Shown in pieces: positions 12,901 to 25,518 of a DNA stretch of 64,000 nucleotides. The notes beneath the pieces were generated by a model. It worked only from the letters and a program-made list of their open reading frames with translations. It searched no databases and had not been told where the DNA came from. Origin of the DNA: Scenedesmus sp. ARA3 (Eukaryota; Chlorophyta; Chlorophyceae; Sphaeropleales; Scenedesmaceae). Numbering within the stretch: the stretch's first letter is position 1; every line of letters starts with the position of its first letter. Made by a program: the position numbers and the translations under genes. The stretch spans positions 31,652 through 95,651 of the forward strand of contig RWJK01001857.1 of the NCBI GenBank assembly GCA_004335835.1. Direction: 5' to 3'.

Positions 12901-13861
12901 GTCACAGGGTATGCCGACAGTCGATGCACTATGACTGACAAGCAGGTAGCGCAACACCTACTAGCGCCACAAGAGACAATGCAGCCAGCATGCACCCTAA
13001 CAGCCCTACACCCTGCATGCTCAACGTGCTACACCAGCCGCATGCAACAGACCACACTCACCTCCGTCACCGTCTGCTGCCACGATGCACATGGAAGTGC
13101 TGTTGCATCTGCCAAGTGCTGCCATATGTGGTTCTGACACTGGCGAAATGCTTTGCTGCAGCAGATCTCAAACAAAACTCACACCGCAGTGCCCCCAAGC
13201 AACGCCTGTCACGTAGCCACCACGCCCCAGCTGTACTACACCTGTTCAAGGGTCATTCATTGTTTGATGCAGCCCTTCCCACCGACTATCAGCATCTGCA
13301 ACACGCTGCTGCAGCTGTCACTGCCGGGCACTGACATGCCACATCACTGAAGCACAGCCCAACTGGCATGATGCAACACTTTTAAGCATCAGCAGCAGCA
13401 GCAGCAATGCTTGAAGGCTTCAGCACTGCTGCTGCTGCTGCTGCTGAGTCAGCTGCTGGGTGCCTAGGCAGTCCAGCGCCTGGGGCAGGCTACCTGCATA
13501 ATGGCAACGCATTCCCTCCATGGGTCGCACTGCCCGCCGGCTGTTGCGCCTGTCCGTTGACTGCTGCTGCTGCTGCGGCTGGCAGCTGCTGCAGCTGCCA
13601 ACCGGCCGGCTGCTGCGCCTGTTGACGGCTGCTGCTGCTGTGGAGGCTGGCAGCTGCGGCCGCCTGCCTGCTGCTGCTGCTGCTGCTGCGGAGGCTCACG
13701 TGGCGCTCACATGGTGCACCCCACTGCAGTTTCTCTGCCACCCGTCACTGCCACGCCACTACACCCCAGCCTCGCCAAAACCACCTGTCCCTCACCCACC
13801 GCTGCAACACACGTCATAACAATGTAACATGTTATATTACAGTCATGTAACACCAAGCAAC
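9980..13861. other. Intergenic, 3.9 kb between the two mannanase genes
   Basis: I see no supported gene. Open frames here (for example 201 codons at 11853-12455 plus) have unstructured composition rich in Cys, His and Thr and no recognisable motif. TATA-like stretches occur near 10670 and 11420. CTG/CAG runs cluster at 13385-13445 and 13560-13690. The region should hold the promoter of mannanase 1 and the 3' untranslated end of mannanase 2. Confidence 0.6.
13837..13841 (-). terminator. Candidate polyadenylation signal TGTAA for mannanase 2
   Basis: On the minus strand TGTAA starts about 21 bases past the stop codon at 13862. TGTAA is the usual poly(A) signal in chlorophyte nuclear genes. The element is short and recurs nearby on the other strand, so chance is possible. 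Confidence 0.45.
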
Positions 13862-16800
13862 CTACACGTTGCAGCCCTGCGGGTACGCGCCCAGGCCTCC
13901 CGCCCTGCAGCAGTCCAGCCGTGTAGGGTACACCTGCACCTTTCCACTGTACAGCGCCTTTGCATATGCCATGCTCACTTCACTCAACTCAAGCTCTTCT
14001 GCTGTTGCAGTGGGGGTGCCGTCAGGGCCATACAGGTTGTAGTATGCCAGAGAGACCTCGGGTGCATTCACACAGCCGCGCTTTGCTGCGCTTGGTGCTG
14101 CAGATGCGAACCAGGCGCCGAGCTTCTTATCGGGTGAGGCCGGCAGCACGCATCCGGGGCGGGGTGGGATAGCATTGACTAGGCGGTGCATTACGTTGGC
14201 GTGTGTTTTGATGACGCCCATGGTGGAGTCGTCCAGGTCAACACCATAGGGGCCTGCAGCAGCAGCAGCAGCAGGCGAAGGGGAAAGATGGTAAAGTGTG
14301 AGCGTCCAGTGAAAGCACCCGCTGCAGGATCATGCCAACAAGCACAGGAGACGCCAGATGCAACTGCAACCACTGCCAGGCTTCAATATCAATATCAAAT
14401 CTTACGAGATTCTGCAGTCACATGTTACTAACACAAATTGTAACAACAAAAGAACACAGCAAATCACCCTTGGGCACGCCCGGCACGGCCCACTTCCAAT
14501 ACAGCCTCCCCAGCAGCGGCGTGTCCTCCTCAACCGCCTTCTGCACCGCATCTCATTTTCCCCTAAAACATGTCACGATCAAGCTGAATAACAACAACAA
14601 TAACACACACTCACCCTTGGGAAGGCCTGGCACGGCCCATCCAGTAGAGGCTCCCCAGCAGCGATTTGTTCTCCTCAACCGCCTTCAGCATAGCATCTCA
14701 TTTCTAGGCCCCAAATCATGTCACTAACACGCTATATGACAACAACAATAACACATGCTCACCCTTGGGCAGGCCCGGCACGGCCCACTTCCAATACAGG
14801 CTCCCCAGCAGTGGCTTGTTCTCCTCAACCGCCTTCTGCACCGCATCGTATGTCGCACCAAACTTGTCACTAACAAGCTGTATAACAACAACAATAACAT
14901 ACACTCACCCTTGGGCAGGCCCGGCACGGCCCACTTCCAGTACAGGCTTCCCAGCAGCGGCTTGTTCTCCTCAACCGCCTTCTGCACCGCATCGTATGTG
15001 GCACCAAAGACGGGGTCGCGCAGCTGCCTGATTGCTGCGGTGTCATCTGGGCTGTCCAGCTTTTTTCCAAACTCCTCGAACAGCAGTGGCATGCCGATGG
15101 ACTCTGCTGCCTCAAGGTGGCTGGCAAGCCACTCGCGCAGGAAGCCGCCCTGCTGCTCGTTGGGGCTGCGAGGAAAATTGTGAAGTAACAGTGAGAATGT
15201 GTGTGGGCGTCAAAGCGCTGAGCAAGGTTGGTGCCACGGATGGCGTGGCAATGTCAGCCGCTGGGAGGGTCTGTCGAAATGCACACACAGGCATCAGTTG
15301 TACCACACACATGTTTGTAGGATGTCTGTTTGTGCTAGCGTCCAGTCACGTGTATGTGCCCTTGCCACCCACACACATGTGCCTAGCATGCAGGTGTTTC
15401 CACATGTAGTCAAAGTCAATGCTAACTCACATCTCCCAGTTGTCGGGCCAGGCGTGTGCCACCGCAAAGTCCATGTGCCTGTTGTCGTCCACAAAGTTCT
15501 GGCCGGTCTGCGCTGCCCAGGGCTGAGGGTTCTTGCCCTGGTTGGCGTCACCCTGGCCAAAGAAGCCCTCGGAACCTGCGGTTGATAAAGAACATATGTT
15601 TGGATATTAGCCGTTGACCTGAAACCTGCAGATCTAGATCAAGCATTGGAAAGAGGCTGACATATGTTAAGTCGATTCAAGGAGTGGTGCTGAGGTGGTC
15701 GACGTCCTGATTTGCCAATGGAGGAACACCTGTAGCACGACGCTGAGTCAAACTGTTGCTGGCCGTGCGCAGCTGCTGCTGCGGTTGCTGCTTGCTCTGT
15801 GTGCAGCTGCATGTGCTGCTGCTGCTGTTGCTGACCGTGCGCCCAACCTGCTGCTGCTGCTGCTGTCACTCACCGGATGACACCAGGTGGTGCTGCTGTT
15901 GCTGACCAAGTGCCCAACCTGCTGCTACTGCTGCTGCTGCTGCTGCTGCCAGCACTCACCGGATGACACCAGGTGGTTGGGGTCCTTGCTCCTCACATAG
16001 TCACCCATCTCCTGCAGGCACAAACAGTAGCAGCGGCAGCAGCAGCAGCAGCATGTGAGTGGATGCAGTGTTTGCATCACATAGTTACCCATCTCCTGCA
16101 AGCACAGCAGCAGCCAGTAGCACAGCTGCGTGTGAGTGGGTGCGATGTGACGGTTGCCACTGACATGTGTGCACGCTGGCGTCACTAGAGCTGAAGACAA
16201 TTGCTGCCGTGCAATCCGGATAACCTTGCTGCAGCTTGCCAGCAGGCACTGCTAGCAATGAAGACCTTATTCTTTGCAAACCAAAGGGCTAGCAGTAAGC
16301 CCTCGGGATGATGTGACACCCCACCTTGAACCAGGATGACAGCGCGCCGGAGCACCATAAGTGGCTGGCATCAAATTTTATTTTTCACCATCCAGGCTGC
16401 GCACCGCAGAAACCTGACCGCTGTAAAGCAGCAGAAACCCACCTTGAACCAGGATGACATTGCGCCGGGGCACCATGAGTTGGCAGGCATCCATGTCTCG
16501 CAGCGCGGCTCATTGATCAGGTTCCAGGCGAGGATGGTGGGGTCGTTCTTGTAGAGCAGGCCGTTGATGCTGTTCTTGCGGCCTGCGCAGAAATAACATG
16601 GGTGTTGTTATGTGTGGTGTTATGTTTCACTTTGTGGTTGATCAGGTTCCAGGCGAGGATGGTGGGGTCGTTCTTGTACAGCAGACCATTGATGCTGTTC
16701 TTGCGGCCTGCATGGACACAATATGTATGTTGTCATTTGTGGTGTTATATGTTACTTGGTGGTTGTTGAGGCTTCCAGGCGAGGATGGTGGGGTCATGCT

Positions 16801-17540
16801 TGTACAGCAGACCATTGATGCTGTTCTTACGGCCTGCAGTGTGACGACCCACATCATCAATGTGTTCGATCTGAGTAGCTGTTGATGTGTTGCCTAAACA
16901 GGATAATACAGTGAACATAAATATCTCATCAGTATGGTGATTACCCACCCGTGATGGCGTCCACGTGGTCCTTGTACAGCGCCTTGCAGGCCTCCTCCTT
17001 GAAAAACAGCGCGTGGCGCAGTGTCTCGTACTCGTTCTGGGCCACAGACCGCACCTGCAAGAAGACGGGAAAATCAAGGCAAAGAAACATAACAGCAGCA
17101 TCAGCATCAGCACATGTATGTGAAGAATAGCGCGTGGCACGGCGTCTCGTACTCGTTCTGAGCAATCCAGCGCGCTTGGCGCAGCATAAGAGAGAAGATA
17201 GAGACAGCAGATGAGGAAGTGAGGCCATATGGCAAAGCTTCAGCAGATCATATGCTGTCTCCTGCTGCTGCACAGCTGCGCCTCAACGTCCGCTGCACCG
17301 CGTGCGCCAGGCCGCACCACTTGTCCTGTGCTGCTGTACACAGCTGAGCTATGTGCTGCTGTCTGCTGCTGTGCGGGCGCCAGTTCGTGCACACCGTGGT
17401 GCCTGTGTGCAACAGACATCGCGTGCTGCTGTCTGCTGCTGCTGCACCGTTTGCTCCACTTGCTGCGCACCGTGGTGTCTGTGTCGCCTCCGTTCTTCTC
17501 CTCGAAGCGGGCCATGGTTCTGCCTGGGCCACACCTACAG

Positions 17541-17575
<35 letters not shown>

Positions 17576-18084
17576 TTGCGCCCGCACAGCAACCAGCTGG
17601 ACTAGCACCATGATCAGAGCATATCTGCATTTGCAGAGGCGCAAATACAGGCGCTTGGGGCGTGCTGCTCAACTGACCACCTGCTAAAAACCTTCTTGTG
17701 GTACATGTCCCTCCTCAACACCCACACACACCTGCCTCAAACACCGCTGCAACCACCCAGTAGCCGCACCGCCACTCACCAGTCCACGTGGTCCACACCC
17801 GCTGCAGTATACAGTATCACAGCTGAGCCCAAACACTGAACGAAGGGCTGCTGTTGCCACTCACCAGTCCACGTACTGGTCCACACCGCTGCAGTATACA
17901 GTATAAGCCCTGTTGGAGAAGCTTCCCAGCCTTAGTAGGCCACACCAGCAGCCGCACCGCCACTCACCAGTCCACGTACTGGTCCACGCCGTTGTAGTAC
18001 TTCCAGTTGTCGATGAACGACAGGATCAGCCGGATGCCGTGGCGGGACGCAGAGTCAACCACATAGTCCAGCGCCTGCAGTAGT

Positions 18085-18118
<34 letters not shown>

Positions 18119-19479
18119 GCAGCACAGTTCTTGTCATGGATCAGCCGGATGCCGTGGCGGGATGCAGAGTCGATCACATAATCCAGCGCCTGCATGCAAG
18201 GACAGCACACACTTGTTGTCATACGCTGTTTCTACATGATGTGCCCATTGACCAGCCATGATGCGTGCTTCTGCAGGCCAAGTTGAAGCGTCACAGGTGC
18301 ACACAAGTTCACACAGCAACATTATAGCAGCCGTGTTATTTATTTTTATAACACCAGGGCTCACCTGCAGCCCCTGCTCAACACACATCTTATGGGTGCG
18401 CACATTCGCATTTTTCATGCTAGGCTGTCCATCTTTACACATCTGCCGTGCTGACACTACGCGAACGTTAAACTGGGTGTTTAAGGCACACGGGCTCACC
18501 TGTAGGCCCTGCTCGTCAAATTATCCAGGTGCCGTCTGGAAAGGGAACTGCTCGCTGATGCTGTGTGCCCAGGTGCATGCGTAAAAATGGTGCAATTCAC
18601 AGTTGACCTGTGCCCTGAACCAACCTCATTGTGTGCTTGTTCAGGGGCGCTTGCAATATTACATGACCAGATAATACACGCAAACACTAACAGCTGCGTA
18701 ACCATGAAATCCATGCACAAAACGATGCAATCGCGCACCTGCAGGCCCTGCTCGTCATACTTGCCGGGTGCCGTCTGGAAGGGAACTGCTCGCTGATGCT
18801 GTGCGCCCAGGTGCGCGCATTGCTGTCACAACTTGGAGCTGACCCATGCCCGAAGTAAGCACAAAGTGTGCTGCTCTATGCCATTTGACGTTTGATATGA
18901 AAACAGGTAAACACAAAACCCATGGTATACACAAGGGCGCACCTGCAGGCCCTGCTCGTCATATTTTCCGGGTGCTGTCTGGAAGGGGAACTGCTCGCTG
19001 ATGCTGTGCGCCCAGGTGCGCGCTGACGTCATGCCCATGCTCGCAGCGTTTTTGAACACAGCATCCACGTCACTCTTGCGGCCGGCTGCAGTTCACAACA
19101 GCAAGTAAAGCGAGAACTGGTCAGTATTGTTCAGGACATCGTGCTGTGTGCTGGTGTGCATGCAGCAACGAGCGTGCTGCTGCTGTTGTTAAGCTCCTGC
19201 TAACACATATGCATTGATGCCAGCATCCCCCCACCCGCTGCACCGCAACATCATTCCGTTGCTGCGCTGTTTGATGTGCGCTCTGCTGGTGCTGCTGGCG
19301 CTGCAAGTCTGTGTTGCAGCTGCTGGCGCTGAACGACTCCTGCGCTTGCTGCCCCGCTGCTAATGCTGCTGCTGCTGCTGCTGCTGCTGTCACTCACTGG
19401 CTGCCATGGTGGTGAGCTCGAAGGCATTGAAGCCAGTAGGGTAGAAGGGCCTGCAGTTCTCATCGAACTGCAGCCAGCA

Positions 19480-19510
<31 letters not shown>

Positions 19511-20300
19511 TGGTGAAAACGCAGAAGCCCGGCAATTGAAATGCTGTCATGACACCGCAGACGGTTAGATACACATGCGTTATTGCCTTGTTTGTCCTGT
19601 ACACGCTCTTGCGACGTGCGCGCATTCGTCTAGGGGTGGCTACCCGCAGTGCAGTGTTACCCCAGGGGGGTTGCTGCTGTGGCAAGTCCAGGATGCAGTG
19701 ACACACCAACGCCGCACAATTCAGGCAGCGCGTTCAAATCGCATAAACATGATAGGCAAATTTCGATAGCGTTTGCTGCGTTCGAGAGCCCTGCGTCGCT
19801 GCTGCCGTAATTGCCGGGAACAGTAATGGATGTCTTGCCACTGCAGCTGCTCGCACCTGGCCATTCGCGATCTTCACAAATGGCGTCCACTTCTCGCTCT
19901 CGAACGTTTTTTTCGCCACTGCGTCCTTGGTCTTGTTCAGAGTGCGTGTGGGCACCTTGAGCGTGGTGTTTGACGTGGTGAGCTGCCCATCAGCTCCAAC
20001 GAAAGAGTTTGGATCCACGTCGCTGCCTGTCTGGCTGTTGATGCCACGCGAGTTGGAGTTGGCCAGCTGAGTCCTGCTCTGATTGTTTTTCTGCGAGGCC
20101 ACCGCTGCAGGCACCACGATGGCGGGAAGAAGCACGCAAAGCAATCCTAGTCCTGCAAGAGCTTTGCCCTTGGGCGTTGAGAGGAGCTGCTTGCTTGCTG
20201 CAGCGGCACCAGCAAGCTTGCCGGTCTTCGCTGCTGCTGCAGGCTTCACGGGGTCTGCTGGGATGTCTTGCACGACAACTTGTAAGTCCGAAGACGACAT
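13862..20300 (-). CDS. Membrane-anchored GH5 endo-beta-1,4-mannanase (paralogue 2)
   Basis: Same architecture as the gene at 6417-9979, roughly 610 residues in about ten exons. The ATG at 20300 is chosen because a longer frame upstream begins only at TTG. Residues about 49-70 form one hydrophobic segment. The catalytic part reads TGFNAFELTTMAA (19398-19467), MTSARTWAHS, FIDNWKYYNGVDQYVDW (near 17965-18073), the acid/base Glu in WNLINEPRCETW (16440-16585), VHAWPDNW-type sequence (15430-15577), the nucleophile Glu in LLFEEFGKKLD (14911-15168) and the Cys-containing C-terminus CCRAGGLGAYPQGC ending at the TAG at 13862. Introns are expanded by copies of exon edges and by CTG tracts. Several introns occur at positions different from its paralogue. 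The family call is firm; some exon edges are approximate. Confidence 0.85.
14460..14870 (-). repeat. Three extra copies of the mannanase 2 exon end encoding LLGSLYWKWAVPGLPKG
   Basis: The intact exon lies at 14911-15168. Downstream in the transcript, copies at about 14762-14860, 14615-14700 and 14467-14555 repeat its last 25-30 codons plus the donor and following intron, with a period of about 145 bases. The nearest copy is almost identical in protein; the middle one has lost the frame near its end. Confidence 0.9.
16595..16845 (-). repeat. Two extra copies of the exon start carrying the KNSINGLLYK motif (mannanase 2)
   Basis: The intact exon ends its upstream side at about 16585. Upstream copies at about 16640-16715 and 16775-16840 each repeat the acceptor and 20-25 codons (RKNSINGLLYK, DPTILAW). 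A short copy of the other exon edge (SSWFK region) lies at 16322-16346. Confidence 0.85.
17760..18200 (-). repeat. Copies of both edges of the mannanase 2 exon LDYVVDSASRHGIRL to DQYVDW
   Basis: The intact exon is at about 17967-18073. An upstream copy of its start is at 18130-18192. Two short copies of its end with donor (DQYVDW) lie near 17777-17800 and 17862-17895. A CTG tract (sense strand) at 18080-18122 lies just before the intact acceptor. Confidence 0.85.
18495..18800 (-). repeat. Two copies of the exon end TAPGKYDEQGLQ (mannanase 2)
   Basis: The intact exon (GRKSDVDAV to KYDEQGLQ) is at about 18943-19085. Copies of its last 60-70 bases and donor lie at 18740-18800 and 18500-18560. 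Both lack one G of a four-G run present in the intact exon, so they are frameshifted relative to it if read from the same upstream side. Confidence 0.8.
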
Positions 20301-21169
20301 TTTGGCTGCTTGTTTGACTCGCTCGCCTGCAATGTCCCCGAGCAACTACTGGTTCCCCCGCTTCAACGACAAGCAGGTTGACCTGTTCGGCCTGCAATCA
20401 GCAACGTGACATCCTCTGGTTTGACCAAACGTGTGTGGCGTTGACTGCGCTGCAGAGGCGTCTTTGCGGAAGCACCAAACGACTGGGCGCCCTGGAGGTG
20501 ACAGGACAACAACTGAACGGCCCCGGTGACACTGATGGCGGAAGGGCACAAACACTGATGAATGAGATGTGATCGCTGAAAAAGTCTAATTTCACCGTCT
20601 GGGAGCACGTCACCGACCCTTGGAGTTACAAGTGACGCTTGCCCGAGAGCCGGTGACCATACTCTTCAGGCCTCAACGTCGCAAAATTTGCCTCAAAATC
20701 CATAGAAATAACGATGCAATGATGTTTCGCAGCCCCGCATGCCATGAAGGTAACATGTGTGGGTGGGTTGCAGCAAGAGGGTTGGGGCTCCCCTGCATGC
20801 TGTAGGCGCCACAGCAACTGCTCATCCAGGCAACACGCTCCATCGCAAACAGCTGGATCACTGGTTGAGCATCATCATACAACGAACAGCAGTGCGGGGC
20901 GCACTGCACGCGTGACAGACAGGAACATACACATGTCAGCGCAGCCCTGTCCAGCCTGGAGTCAGCCTGCGGCAGCTCCAGGGAGAATGTTTGACCTAAC
21001 CTGTCTTCTGCTGCAAGCAGACAGATGGCAGCCAAGCCCAAGTAAAGCCCTGCAGGAGTCAAGTCACTTGAAGGAGGCCACAACACACCGCAAGGATCGC
21101 TGGAAATACCCAAACCACTGCCTGAGACGGCACTTTTTTCACTGCACAAATACCCACTGTGGCACAATC
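20301..21169. other. Intergenic between mannanase 2 and the ZUFSP-type gene
   Basis: About 870 bases that should contain the promoter of mannanase 2 and the 3' untranslated region of the ZUFSP-type gene. I see no gene and no clear TATA box. Confidence 0.5.
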
Positions 21170-24100
21170 CTAGTCGACCAGCCTGTCTTCTGCCGCAATC
21201 TTTTTGAGCGAGTCTCGCGCAGGGCCTGCAGGAACCAGCCCAGGGGCTACGTACAGCACCTGGTACTCGGGCTTGCGTGACAGGCTGGCCATGCCCCGCT
21301 TCACTCGCCGCTGCCAGCCCTGCTTGGCCCTGCACAGCGGTGACAAGAGGGACACATTGCAGCGACAGTGAGTCCCTCATGTAACACACAAATCGTGAGT
21401 GGTGATGTACAGCACCTGGTACTCAGGCTTGCGCGAGAGGCTGGCCATGCCTCGCTTGACACGGCGTTGCCAGCCCTGCTTGGCCCTGGAAAGACAGCGT
21501 GTGTGGCAGTAGCAAGCACGGCGTGGCGGGTAAGGCGGTTGCGCTTTGCAGAGCGCAGTGCAGCTACAACAGGTCGCATAACCCAGGTCCCCCCGGTCAA
21601 TGACTTCTTTGCAGTCCCATGGCTTTGTGCAACTCACCTGAGGGAGCCCAGCAGCTCAGCAGCAGGCATCCCAGGGTCCAGGATCACCAGGCTGTACTCA
21701 GCAGCAGCAGCAGCGCCGCTGCGCGCCTCAGCGTGCGGCGGCAGGCAGCGCTCGATGCCCACCACGGTGCGGGAGTGGCCCTCGTGCTGCAGGTACAGCG
21801 GCGGCTTGCCTGCAGGGAGATAGTATGTCGGAAAACAGGTAGCAGCAGCAGCAGTGCGAGCATGTGGGTGCGGGAGTGACCTCCGTGCTGCGGGTACAGC
21901 GGCGGCTTGCCTGCAGGGAGATAGTATGTTGGAAAACAGGTAGCAGCAGCAGCAGTGCGAGCATGTAGGTGCGGGAGTGACCTCCGTGCTGCGGGTACAG
22001 CGGCGGCTTGCCTGCGGGCAGCAGCAGCAGCAGTAGTGGGATCATGCGGCTGCAGGAGATGCTAATTATGCGCAGACTTTGCACCCTGCTACAGTAGTGG
22101 CGTGCACAGCTTGTATGAGGAGCCACTTGAAACAAAACCGATGCAGGCGGGGGGCTGTGTCGCTGCACGTGTGAAAGGCATGCACATTGGCGGGCAACAC
22201 ATCAGCACCAAGAAAAGAGTGCACATGCTACAAATTGTCAGACTTACTGTGCAAAGCGCATGTTGCAAGACAGATTTCACTGAAGATCATCATCGGCAAT
22301 CACACTGGTTTAGGCGGCACTGTCCTTGTCAGCACACGACTCACCAGTCACAATGACAGAGCTGCGGCGTGGCATCTTCTGCAGCCCGCCGCCGCTGCTG
22401 CTGCTGCCTGCAGTGGCATGCACAGCAGGCAGACCCACTGCTCCATTCACTGCTGCTGCTGCTGCGGGTGGGTCAGCTGTAGACAGCCAGCCAGGCTGCT
22501 GCTGCTGCTGCTGCTGCTGCTGAGCAGGCACTGCCCTCCTTTGACTGAAGTAGGCCCAGATCCACTCAGCCATGCGCCTGTGCCTGCTGGGGTCTAATGG
22601 CTGACCGACACCACCTGCTGCTGCTGCTGCTGCTCTGGTGCCACCCTTGTTGCTGCTGCTGGGATCCGCGCTGCTGCCTACCTGCCCTTGCTGCTGCTGC
22701 TGCTGCTGGTGGTTGCCGCGGTCCACATACGGCAGGATACTAGGATGCCCTCTGCCGCTGCCGCTGCTGCTGCTGCTGCCACTGCCTGCACCAGCTCCTC
22801 TACCCCTGCCCCTGCTCCTACCACTGCTGCTGCTGCTGCCCCTTCCAGCTGGCCCGCTGGGCCCAGCCTGTCTGCCAAAGGCCCTGAATGGCGAGTGCTG
22901 CTGTGCCTCAGGTGACTGCCTGCAGCTGCTGCATACATCGTAGTTGGGCGTTTGGTAGCTTTTGTAACGAATGCCAATGATGGGGCCCTGCTGGCATACG
23001 TTGCAGGCAAAGCCTGTGTGGATGGTGGCTCCCGAGGCATCTTCTGCTGTTGGCGGCGCTTTGCCTGTGCAGCAATGAAGTAAGGAATGTTGAAGGGTTG
23101 GAAAAATTAATTGGTTGTTGTGGCAGAGGGTGGTGCAGAGTTGTGAGCGCAGGCAAGGGTTGCTTGGCACCTCCCTGACTGCTGTGCCTGAACCCACAGC
23201 TGAACCGCGGCGGTTGCCTGATGACAGCAACCGCCCCTTGCAGCATACAACACAAACTCAGCATGACTCCCGTCCCAATCAGCATCCCATCAGTGATTGT
23301 CCGTATTAAACCTACACCAACAAAGATGCTGGCCCACACACAACACAGCACTGTCTGCCCTGCCAGGGCACCACAGCAGCAGTGCCACAGGTGCGTATGG
23401 AGCTTGACATGTTTTGTAATCTATGATCGTATCTATTGATTGTTGAAGGACTTAAAAGGCGCTGCTATACCACCGATACGGTTGCTTTGCTTCCACAGGC
23501 CGTTCGCTGCTTCATCACGTCGTGCGCGCTTGCAGCCAGTACGCGCAGCAGCAGGTGAAACTCGGGGTAGCAATCACGTGCAGCAACGCACGGACGCAGC
23601 ACAGACTGGCTGAGCTGCACCGTGCTGTCCACCCTGCTGCTTACAGCATCCGTGGACACAGACTCTGCTCTCAGCGTGATCAAGTCATGCGTGGCAAAGC
23701 CGGGGGCAGTGCCAGCACCTGTCGTGCTGGATGCGATGCTGCAGCTGGAAGCAGCAAAGCTGCCAGTGAGTAGCACCGCAGCTGCAGCAGCACTACAATT
23801 CAACACAGTACACTGCATGCTGATCATGCACGCCAGTGTGCTACGTGCTTTGCGAGTGTGCTACGTGCTTTGTGCTACGTGCTTCGTCGCAACAGAGGCA
23901 CGGAAACATCACCCTCATCACAAGGCGCAATATGTTTGCAGCAGCGGTGTTGGCACATGGCTGCATGCCCATCCTCAGGCAGAGTTTCCTTGCACACGCA
24001 GCACATACAACCAACGTCACAGCAGCATCAGCTGAGGTACAATTCGCTGTTGCAGAACATACCACTAACAGCAATATAACATTCATATATTGTTGTTTAT

Positions 24101-25487
24101 GCACCCACAGACTGAGGGCTGGCTGGAGCTGCTGCAAGCGCCAGGCACCCACTGGAGGCTGGTCTTCACAGCAGGTGGGCTGCCACACCCTGGCTTTGCA
24201 CCTGTGCTGATGCAGGACGCCACACCCTTGCATGCGCCACACCCTTGCATGCGCCACACCCTTGCATGCGCCACACCCTTGCATGCGCGTGGTTGATGCA
24301 GGACGCACTGTGTGTCCTGCAAGCAGAGCCATACTAATTCAAACCTCAGCCATAGTTTAGAAGCAGTACAACACAGAGGCAAGCTGGCTTGCCTCCTGTG
24401 AGGTATGCAGGTTTCGGCCGCGGTGTCACAGGATGTGCGCCTGTTGAACAAAAGTGTCTAGCTGCAACTGCAAGCAGCTACTTCCTGCATACAAGAGACA
24501 GCTGCACTTGCACCTGTCAACCAAGGAGCGCGCCGACGAAACAAGATGCGACAGCCATAACTGCTGCTGCTGCCGCTGCTGCTCGGTCAGATGAGAAGCA
24601 GGTGCAGGCTGCCAAGAAGAAGCAGCCCAACAAGGGAGGCGTGTACTTCCCCATCGCTGCATGCCAGGTGGGGGCAGCATGGGTTCAGAAGTTTAGAAAA
24701 TGACAGTTGGCAGCATTGCACAAAGTGTTGTTTGTGCAGCAGCCGAACCCATGGGCCCACCAAAGGAAGCCTCCCACATTACGCCGATGTTAGACAACCT
24801 CGGCATTCCCTGCACTGCTCCTGCTGCCGCCGCAGACATTTCACGCGGCGCAGGCGGACTTTATGAACAGCGTGTTCCTGGGCCCCACCAACTTTCTGAC
24901 CTCTGCATTGCTGCTGCTGCTGCTGCCGCAGAAATTTGACGCGGCGCAGGCCGACTTTGAAAACGGCGTGTTCCTGGGCCCTATTGCTTCGCTCACCTTC
25001 AACGGCCCGTATGCAATGAAGGGCAAGCAGCTCACATTTGATGTGGTGAAGATGAACATCGGGCTGGGGCCGTGGCGCTTCAGCATCCCTTTCAAGAAGG
25101 ATGCGAAGGGCATCGCTGAGATGGACCCGCAGTGAGTTATGGATGTGTTGTTGTGTGTTGTTTGTCTTATATCGCTTCCGCAGCAGCCTCATGCAGTCCC
25201 ACCACAGCGCAGCCACAAATCAGGGCAGGGCATGGAATAGGATACTTATGCTGCAGCTACAAGACCGGTGAAGTTTGTAGAGACCTGCAAAGCTTGTGTG
25301 TTTGTGGCAGTCGGTTGCCTGGTACTGATCTGTCAAGTTCTCAGCGTTGCTCTGGCAATGCACTTAGGGCACTTGGCCCACTGCAATTGCCGCTGCTACT
25401 GCTGCTGCTGCAGGGATGCCAAGAAGCTGCCGTTCTTCCTGTATGCATACATTGACAGGGACATCGTGGTGGCTCGGGGCTTACTGC

Positions 25488-25518
<31 letters not shown>

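Noticed and set aside
14460..15168. Junction copies as an assembly artefact
   Set aside because: Copies differ from each other by substitutions and indels and sit in distinct intron context, which collapsed or duplicated reads would not give.
23221..23439. ATG-started 72-codon frame as first exon of the fibrillin gene
   Set aside because: It has no plausible donor in phase with the next exon and no transit-peptide look, so the fibrillin start was left open.
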